Shown here: in pieces, positions 58,901 through 64,000 of the stretch
Layout of the letters: every line of letters begins with the position of its first letter
Position numbering within the stretch: the first letter of the stretch is position 1
The notes under the pieces: model-generated
Database searches by the model: none
What the model saw: the letters and a program-made list of their open reading frames with translations, nothing else
What the model was told of the DNA's origin: nothing
From: Paenarthrobacter ureafaciens
Lineage (GTDB): Bacteria; Actinomycetota; Actinomycetes; Actinomycetales; Micrococcaceae
Reading direction: 5' to 3'
Assembly: GCF_004028095.1 (NCBI RefSeq)
Contig: NZ_SBHM01000007.1
Span: forward strand, 2,356,001 to 2,420,000
DNA: 64,000 nucleotides
Made by a program: the position numbers and the translations under genes

Positions 58901-58944
58901 GAACGGCCACTCCGCAACTGCAGCCGGTTGCAAAGTGGCCGTTC
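58901..58944. terminator. nested hairpin between convergent genes
   Basis: GAACGGCCACT (58901-58911) pairs with AGTGGCCGTTC (58934-58944), and inside it GCAAC (58914-58918) pairs with GTTGC (58927-58931). It lies 39 nt after the membrane protein gene and 36 nt from the convergent gene at 58980-59414, so it may serve both directions. Confidence 0.7.
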
Positions 58945-58979
58945 GCCTGTGAAAGCGGGTCGTGGCGGTACGCCCGGCC

Positions 58980-59414
58980 CTAGCCTCGACCCATATTTGT
59001 CGACGGGTCCTCGCCGCCCTCGGACGGATCTGCCCTGAGCGCGTCCGGATCGCCGTCGGGAAGGCCTGCCGGTCCCGGGACGTCGCCTGCCGCCGTAGGA
59101 ATGTCCCGGTCTCCTTCGCGGTCCTGGTTGATGTCGCTGTCCGTGATTCCGGTGTCCTGCTCAACACCGCCATCGCCAGTGGCCGGCACCCGTGAGTCGG
59201 AAGAGCCCGCGCGGCCGGACGTTGCGTGGGCCTGTTCTTCCGGGGTGTCGGAATCCATGGCGTTGGATCCTTCGCTGAGCGAGGAGTGCACCTGGATGTC
59301 GTCTGCTTTCTGGTTTGGTTCCGGCACTTGGTCGCCCTTTACGGGATCCGACGTGCCGGCCAAGTCTTCCATCGCATTCTCGGCGGCCTTAGTGATGCTC
59401 TCTTCGATGCCCAT
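58980..59414 (-). CDS. acidic disordered protein
   Basis: 144 residues, rich in Asp, Glu, Ser and Gly, with a short N-terminal helix (IEESITKAAENAMEDLAGTS) that faintly resembles CsbD-like stress proteins. The rest (EQDTGITDSDINQDREGDRD, LPDGDPDALRADPSEGGE) has no fold signature. A good ribosome site (AAAGGAG) precedes the ATG, and an AT-rich palindrome TAAG-CATA-CTTA lies about 50 nt upstream. Function unknown; a desiccation or osmotic stress role is only a guess from composition. Confidence 0.65.
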   Translation of the reverse strand: MGIEESITKAAENAMEDLAGTSDPVKGDQVPEPNQKADDIQVHSSLSEGSNAMDSDTPEEQAHATSGRAGSSDSRVPATGDGGVEQDTGITDSDINQDREGDRDIPTAAGDVPGPAGLPDGDPDALRADPSEGGEDPSTNMGRG

Positions 59415-59464
59415 GAAATAACTCCTTTGCGCTGGTGGTCCTGCACTCGATGCGAACTGTAATA

Positions 59465-59476
59465 GTAAGCATACTT
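59465..59476. promoter_or_regulatory. AT-rich palindrome upstream of the acidic protein gene
   Basis: TAAG-CATA-CTTA in a short AT-rich stretch between divergent genes. The 9 nt TAGTAAGCA starting just before it (59463-59471) also occurs at 21460-21468 in front of another small-protein gene. Confidence 0.35.
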
Positions 59477-59681
59477 AGTTCTAATGCAATGCGACAGGTG
59501 GAAGGCGTCGTCCGATGCGGTCCGGGGAGGGTGCGAAGCCGCAGGTCAACCAGACCGTGGCGCACTTTGTACCGTTGATCGTTGGACGATAAGGTGTTCC
59601 CAGACCGTTTTGCAGAGGGCGGCTTTTTTCGCTCCTTTGCTGTAGGCCAGGGACGCTTTCAGTCAGTAGGAAATACGTCAC

Positions 59682-60419
59682 ATGGTCAACCCCCACCCCG
59701 AGCAGGAAGCTCTCCAGAATGGATACTTTCTGGATCTTGTCCTCGGTAGTGAAGATGTCGAGGCGTTCCTAACGGACTTGGCAATTTTCTCGGCAGAGAG
59801 TCTCTCCCACCCCGACTCGCCGGTTTTTTGCGGCATCACCGTCCTGCGAAAAAAGCGCGCCGCCACAGTTGCCACCAGCCACGATCGCGCCCGGGTGATG
59901 GATGACCTCCAGAACGACTTCGATAGTCCATGCCGCACTGCCATGGATCAGATGGGTTCAGTCCTGGTGCCGGATCTCGCGCGTGAATACCGCTGGCCGG
60001 AGTATGTGGCTGCTGCATCAAGCCAAGGTGTGCGCTGCATCCTGAGTGTTCCGCTCCTCGTTGAGGGAGATACACGGGCAGCGCTCAACCTTTACTCGGA
60101 GCGCGCCAATGACTTCACCGAAGCCGACATCGAACGGGCCGAGGTTTTCGCGTCCCACGCTTCCAAGTCACTTCGGCTGGCCCTGAAGATTGCCCAGCTG
60201 AGCGACGCCCGCAACGACCTCGCTGCGGCGATGCAGTCGCGCACCGTGATCGATCTTGCCGTGGGCGCCATCATGGCCCAGAACCACTGCAGCCAGGAGG
60301 AGGCCTTCACCATTCTGCGGACGGCCTCCAGCAACCGGAACATCAAGCTCCGCCATCTGGCCCAGTCGATCATCGCGGCCGTGTCCTCTGGCAAGGTCAC
60401 GACGCACTTCGAGGAGTAG
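59682..60419 (+). CDS. GAF-ANTAR regulator (RNA-binding antiterminator type)
   Basis: 245 residues. A GAF domain spans about 15-165 (LAIFSAESLSHPDSPVFCGI, GVRCILSVPLLVEGDTRAAL). The C-terminal 60 residues are an ANTAR domain (SRTVIDLAVGAIMAQNHCSQ, EEAFTILRTASSNRNIKLRH, AQSIIAAV), with the conserved Ala and aromatic positions. ANTAR proteins bind paired hairpins in mRNA leaders and prevent termination; here a small ligand or redox signal on the GAF domain would control it. The target is not obvious. It lies 48 nt before an MFS gene. Confidence 0.93.
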   Translation: MVNPHPEQEALQNGYFLDLVLGSEDVEAFLTDLAIFSAESLSHPDSPVFCGITVLRKKRAATVATSHDRARVMDDLQNDFDSPCRTAMDQMGSVLVPDLAREYRWPEYVAAASSQGVRCILSVPLLVEGDTRAALNLYSERANDFTEADIERAEVFASHASKSLRLALKIAQLSDARNDLAAAMQSRTVIDLAVGAIMAQNHCSQEEAFTILRTASSNRNIKLRHLAQSIIAAVSSGKVTTHFEE

Positions 60420-60467
60420 CGCCCGGCGTTTCGTGACCCGGGGCAACCATGGACCAGACTGGGGTAC

Positions 60468-61847
60468 GTGACGAACAAGAACCCCCGCCCCGGTTTGGCC
60501 GTCGCGGCGCTGAGCATAGGTACCGCCCTCAACCCGCTGAACTCGTCCATGATTGCGGTGGCACTGGTGGTGCTGCGGGAGGACTTCGCGTTGGACGTCG
60601 CAACCGTCACCTGGGTCATCACAGCCTTCTATCTCGCGTCTGCCGCCGGGCAACCGCTCATGGGCAGGCTGGCCGACCGCTTCGGACCACGCCGTTTGTT
60701 CACCTTCGGGATGGCGCTCGTCGCGGTCACCTGCGCGATCGCCCCGTTCCTTCCAAGCTTCGCGCTCGTCTGTGTGGCCCGGGCCTTGATGGCCGTGGGC
60801 ACTGCGACCGCGTACCCCTGCGCGGTGGTCATGGTCACCGAACTCAGCCGCTTGGCCAACGAACCCACCACACGTCCGCTGGGGCGTATCCAAATGGCCA
60901 ACACTTCCGCCGCCGCCGTAGGCCCCGTGGTGGGAGGGTTGCTGGTGAGCCTCTTCGACTGGCAGGCGCTCTTCGTCATCAACGTCCCACTGGCGCTGGC
61001 CGCCTTGCTGGTTGTCCAGCGCGCCGCGCCCGCCGACACCGGGCAGGAAACAGGATCCCTCGGCAAGCTCATCCGAGACTCGGACATCCCGGGCATCCTC
61101 GCCTTCGTCGTCTCTTTGATGCTCGCTATGATGGCCCTGCTCAACGTCCTGCCTGGGTTCCGCTGGCACCTGCTGGCTGCCGCCGTCGTGATCGGTGCCT
61201 TGTTCGCGTGGCGTGAGCTGCGCTTCAGCCCGCCGTTCCTGGACCTCCGGCTCCTGGGCGGGAACCGTCCGCTGCTGCTGATTTACCTCGTCTTCATTGT
61301 GTTCAGCGGGGTCTACTACTTTGCGTTCTTCGGCGTTCCGCAGTTGCTGCAGGAAGCAGGAAATTACGACGCCGGGCTGGTGGGCTTGCTGATGCTTCCC
61401 CTTGCGTCGTTGTCGGTTGTGGTGACGCCCTTTACTGTTCGGTTGATTGAGCGGTTCGGCGTGCGGGCCGTACTGATCACCGGGGTCTGCGTCCTGACGG
61501 CAGCCTCGGGTGCGCTCGGGTTGCTGACCCTGTCCCTGTGGCCGCCGCTGGTGCTGGTGGTTACCGCCGTCATGGGTGTGCCGTACGGTGCGGTGAGCAC
61601 CGCTTCGAACCAAGCCCTCTACGTCTCTGCCCGTCCCGAGGAACGCGGTGTTGCCGCCGGTATCTTCCAGACGTGCCGTTACCTCGGCGCCATCACGGCC
61701 ACTGTGCTGATTGGTGTTTTGTACGGCCCGGGCGTCAATCAGGCGAACTGGGGGCTCATGGTTTGGGTGATGCTCGCGCTGAGCCTGGTGGTGATTGTGC
61801 TCTCCGCGATGTGGAAGAAGCCGGAGGCCGGGTCCCGCCGCCTGTAG
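60468..61847 (+). CDS. MFS drug/metabolite efflux transporter (DHA2-like)
   Basis: 459 residues from GTG 60468. Hydrophobic throughout, with ALNPLNSSMIAVALVVLRED in helix 1, VTWVITAFYLASAAGQPLMG in helix 2, the loop MGRLADRFGPRRLFTFGMAL and PVVGGLLVSLFDWQALFVIN in helix 5, the pattern of proton-driven exporters. Its length fits 12 to 14 helices. It could export antibiotics, dyes or metabolites. The stop is 26 nt from the convergent pilin gene. Confidence 0.92.
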   Translation: MTNKNPRPGLAVAALSIGTALNPLNSSMIAVALVVLREDFALDVATVTWVITAFYLASAAGQPLMGRLADRFGPRRLFTFGMALVAVTCAIAPFLPSFALVCVARALMAVGTATAYPCAVVMVTELSRLANEPTTRPLGRIQMANTSAAAVGPVVGGLLVSLFDWQALFVINVPLALAALLVVQRAAPADTGQETGSLGKLIRDSDIPGILAFVVSLMLAMMALLNVLPGFRWHLLAAAVVIGALFAWRELRFSPPFLDLRLLGGNRPLLLIYLVFIVFSGVYYFAFFGVPQLLQEAGNYDAGLVGLLMLPLASLSVVVTPFTVRLIERFGVRAVLITGVCVLTAASGALGLLTLSLWPPLVLVVTAVMGVPYGAVSTASNQALYVSARPEERGVAAGIFQTCRYLGAITATVLIGVLYGPGVNQANWGLMVWVMLALSLVVIVLSAMWKKPEAGSRRL

Positions 61848-61873
61848 CTTCACCGCCTGCGGACTGCCAGCGG

Positions 61874-63406
61874 TCATTTTCTGGACCTGCGGGATCGGAG
61901 GAACCCAATGACAGCGCCAAGCAGCAGCAGAACACCGGCTGTGTAGATGAGGCCGGTTCCCGTGCCACCGGTGAAAGGCAGTTGGAACCCGCCGTTGGAG
62001 GGAATGTTCTTGACCTGCAGGTCTACACCTACCGCGGTGGTGGCTGCGGTGACCAGGAAGGGGATAGGTTCAGAGAGCAACTCGTAACCGGCGGGCGCGG
62101 TGTTTTCCACTAGGTAGTAGGTTCGGAAGTCAGGGCTTCCTGGCGCAACGGCACTGCCGTCAGCCCAATCCGAGTACCGGAGACCTGAAATGGTCAAAGT
62201 TCCGTCACCGGCAACGGCGAAGCTCGTTTGCCCACCGATGACCACCGGGTTGGTGCCGGCCTTGGCGTCTGCCTCGGAGGTAAAGACAGAGAACGAAGCA
62301 CCCGACAATGCTTCGCCATATTCGTTGATCTTCTCCACTGTGATGGCACCCCACTTGGTGACCACCGGAGGGGTCACCACAGGTCCGCCGGGTTGTCCGG
62401 GGGTAACGTCGAGGCTAGCCGCGTTGGGGTAGAGCAGGGCGTCGTTCTCGATCTCGCCTACTGCGTTGACAGCTACGGTAATGACCACTTGGACCCGGGT
62501 GGCCTGACGTACCGCCAGCAGCTGACGGCCACCTTCTGTGAAGATCACTGAGACAGTATTCGTGCCCGCATCGAAAACGACGTCGTAGTCGCTCGCATCC
62601 AACACTGTCCCGTCGACCAGGGTCACATCTGTTCCGACGTAGGTGAGCTTGGTATCCAGATGGTCCACAATCCTGTAGCCGTCGATCACCGATTCGTTGG
62701 GGATGTCACCGAGGATGGTGAAGTCGATTAGGTCCCCAAGCTTCACGTCAGCGGCATCCGTGACGGTCTTTTCTGCAGTGGAGACTGAGTTCTTGGGATA
62801 GACATCAACGTCATACAGCCAGTTGTTCTGGTTGTCCGGATCCGTGGTGGGGATGGTTACCAGGAACGGCGCGGCCGGTGTGACTCCCGCCGGGACATTC
62901 GTCTCCGTGACCAAATACAAGCCGATGGGAAGGTTGGCGAAAACGGCCGTTCCGTCGGCGGCTGTTGTCTGCGAGATGGCCGTTCCCAGCGTGTATCCCG
63001 CTCCTGTGATCGAGCCCGTGGGGTTCTGGGGATCGAACACATGGCTCAGGTTGTTGGCGGCCTCCCATCCCGCGTTGGTGGATAAGTCCAGGGTGTTGAC
63101 CTGCTGGATGGTGAACTCGACCCCTGCCAAGGGAGTAAAGCCCGACGTGTCCGGAACCGCGAACGTGGTGAAGCCGTTGCCATCGCCGCGGTGGTTGCCG
63201 CCGCCGTTGTGGCCACTGCCGTTGTTGCCGCCGCCGCCCGTTTTCACGGGCTTTTCAAACTTGTGCACCGTAATTGAGCCCGTTTGGTCACCGTCGACCA
63301 CCGGGGCAGCTGCGGCGGGGCCGACTGTGGAACACAGCGCCAATGCTGCACCGGCCAACGACGCGGCGGCTGCTCGCCATAACCGCCGGGGGTATGAAGT
63401 TTTCAC
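61874..63406 (-). CDS. LPXTG-anchored SpaH/EbpB-type pilin-like surface protein
   Basis: 510 residues. A Sec signal peptide covers about 1-33 (ASLAGAALALCSTVGPAAAA). The pilin-motif lysine is Lys205 in DVDVYPKNSV; E-box sequences occur in GLYLVTETNVPAGV and YYLVENTAPAGYELL; the C-terminus has LPFTG (476-480), a hydrophobic helix and RSRRSRK. These define a major pilin shaft-type protein that sortases crosslink. Residues 57-78 are a Gly/Asn/His-rich insert (GGGGNNGSGHNGGGNHRGDG). No sortase or second pilin gene is in the window, so it may belong to a locus that is not fully captured or be wall-anchored singly. Confidence 0.93.
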   Translation of the reverse strand: MKTSYPRRLWRAAAASLAGAALALCSTVGPAAAAPVVDGDQTGSITVHKFEKPVKTGGGGNNGSGHNGGGNHRGDGNGFTTFAVPDTSGFTPLAGVEFTIQQVNTLDLSTNAGWEAANNLSHVFDPQNPTGSITGAGYTLGTAISQTTAADGTAVFANLPIGLYLVTETNVPAGVTPAAPFLVTIPTTDPDNQNNWLYDVDVYPKNSVSTAEKTVTDAADVKLGDLIDFTILGDIPNESVIDGYRIVDHLDTKLTYVGTDVTLVDGTVLDASDYDVVFDAGTNTVSVIFTEGGRQLLAVRQATRVQVVITVAVNAVGEIENDALLYPNAASLDVTPGQPGGPVVTPPVVTKWGAITVEKINEYGEALSGASFSVFTSEADAKAGTNPVVIGGQTSFAVAGDGTLTISGLRYSDWADGSAVAPGSPDFRTYYLVENTAPAGYELLSEPIPFLVTAATTAVGVDLQVKNIPSNGGFQLPFTGGTGTGLIYTAGVLLLLGAVIGFLRSRRSRK

Positions 63407-63505
63407 TGCATGCTCGTTTCTCTCAGTGTGATGGTGCTCAATGCTGGTGCCGGCGGTGTCTATAGGGTTGCGGGAAACGACGACGGGATTTGAGGAGCGA
63501 TCCAG

Positions 63506-63751
63506 TTAATCCGGCAGGACCCGGATGGTGGTTTCGGGTGACTTCTCTATGATTCGTCGCGGGATGTTGCCTTGAAAGGACAACCAGAGGATGCGGCCAT
63601 CGGAGGTGACGGTGTCCACCTTGCCGCGGTCCATGAATTCGCCGTGTTCATAGACCTCGACGTTGCGTCCCCGCACCCCGGTCCAGTCGGTGGCTACAAT
63701 CCAGCCAGCATCTGCTTGCACGGCGTCCCCGGGGTCCTTGGTTTGGTTCAT
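63506..63751 (-). CDS. small protein of unknown function
   Basis: 81 residues, no signal or membrane segment. Beta-rich pattern: GWIVATDWTGVRGRNVEVYE, DTVTSDGRILWLSFQGN, IPRRIIEKSPETTIRVLPD. I recognise no family. It lies 99 nt upstream of the pilin gene on the same strand. Confidence 0.7.
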   Translation of the reverse strand: MNQTKDPGDAVQADAGWIVATDWTGVRGRNVEVYEHGEFMDRGKVDTVTSDGRILWLSFQGNIPRRIIEKSPETTIRVLPD

Positions 63752-63842
63752 GAGTCATCCCTCTTGTGCGCACGGGTCTTTCAACCGCGAATACTTTTCA
63801 GACTCAGTGGCACAACGGGACGGGATGTGACGCGAAAAGCGG

Positions 63843-64000
63843 TCAGAATTTAAGAATCATCAATTGCTGCGTCGCCCTGGTCATGGCAACGTAGCGGTCC
63901 ACGGCTCCTTCGATCCCTTCACCGAATGAGTCCGGATCAACCAGGACAACCAGATCGAACTCAAGGCCCTTCACCAGTTCCGGCGCCAGCACCCGGATGC
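63843..64000 (-). CDS. C-terminal end of a UvrD/HelD-like superfamily 1 helicase (start outside window)
   Basis: Only 52 residues are visible: IRVLAPELVKGLEFDLVVLV, then RYVAMTRATQQLMILKF and a TGA stop (63845-63843). KGLEFD is helicase motif V and YVAMTRAT is motif VI, the pattern of UvrD/Rep and of the HelD/HelR proteins that release stalled RNA polymerase in actinobacteria. The rest continues beyond base 64000, so the family cannot be settled. Confidence 0.85.
   Translation of the reverse strand, partial: IRVLAPELVKGLEFDLVVLVDPDSFGEGIEGAVDRYVAMTRATQQLMILKF

Overview
The window is high-GC actinobacterial DNA whose gene content fits the Micrococcaceae (Arthrobacter, Paenarthrobacter or Pseudarthrobacter). 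The clues are a biotin synthase followed by the actinobacterial biotin synthase auxiliary protein, a 7Fe FdxA ferredoxin, a GAF-ANTAR regulator, a PucR regulator, many GTG/TTG starts, ATGA-type overlaps and likely leaderless promoters. I saw no rRNA, tRNA, CRISPR array, insertion sequence or prophage. The assignment rests on gene families and style, not on a database search.

Region by region: 0-5.6 kb holds the end of a DUF5107/TPR gene, then a McrB/McrC-type restriction pair. 5.6-8.1 kb is a divergent histidine kinase/response regulator pair. 8.2-17.4 kb is a minus-strand catabolic operon (transporter, FAD oxidoreductase, CoA transferase, enoyl-CoA hydratase, DapA-like lyase, SDR, aldehyde dehydrogenase, ferredoxin) behind an XRE-cupin regulator. 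17.5-25.4 kb is mixed: a degenerate Hpt protein, a Vsr endonuclease, bioB-bsaP, a zinc alcohol dehydrogenase, small proteins, a SIS protein, an ene-reductase and a GntR regulator. 25.6-33.0 kb is a plus-strand operon for what looks like tetritol/tetrulose catabolism (DhaK-DhaL kinase, TIM-like and RpiB-like isomerases, two dehydrogenases, transporter), with an operator shared with the upstream GntR gene.

33.0-43.2 kb contains a large RecB-like nuclease/DEDD/helicase fusion, a yeast-type cytosine deaminase, a predicted zinc metallopeptidase, a CBS protein and Tex. 43.3-50.7 kb carries 5-oxoprolinase genes pxpA and pxpBC, interleaved with a biotin carboxyl carrier and a biotin carboxylase, divergent from a PucR regulator and an NCS1 permease; a 12-nt motif is shared by the two control regions. 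50.8-64 kb holds an MSMEG_6728-family protein, an adenine deaminase-type enzyme, a winged-helix protein fused to a pullulanase X25-type domain, acylphosphatase, an ArsR-SRPBCC fusion, a Tat-exported amidohydrolase, a GAF-ANTAR regulator, an efflux transporter, an LPXTG pilin and the end of a UvrD/HelD-like helicase.

Across the window four copies of a roughly 66-69 nt imperfect palindrome (8.13, 24.53, 32.96 and 43.21 kb) sit directly after stop codons, and a second hairpin type with CGACGGCGGC arms recurs three times. With the X25 fusion, the biotin-linked Pxp operon, the large nuclease-helicase and the paired GntR operators, these are the features I consider most worth follow-up.
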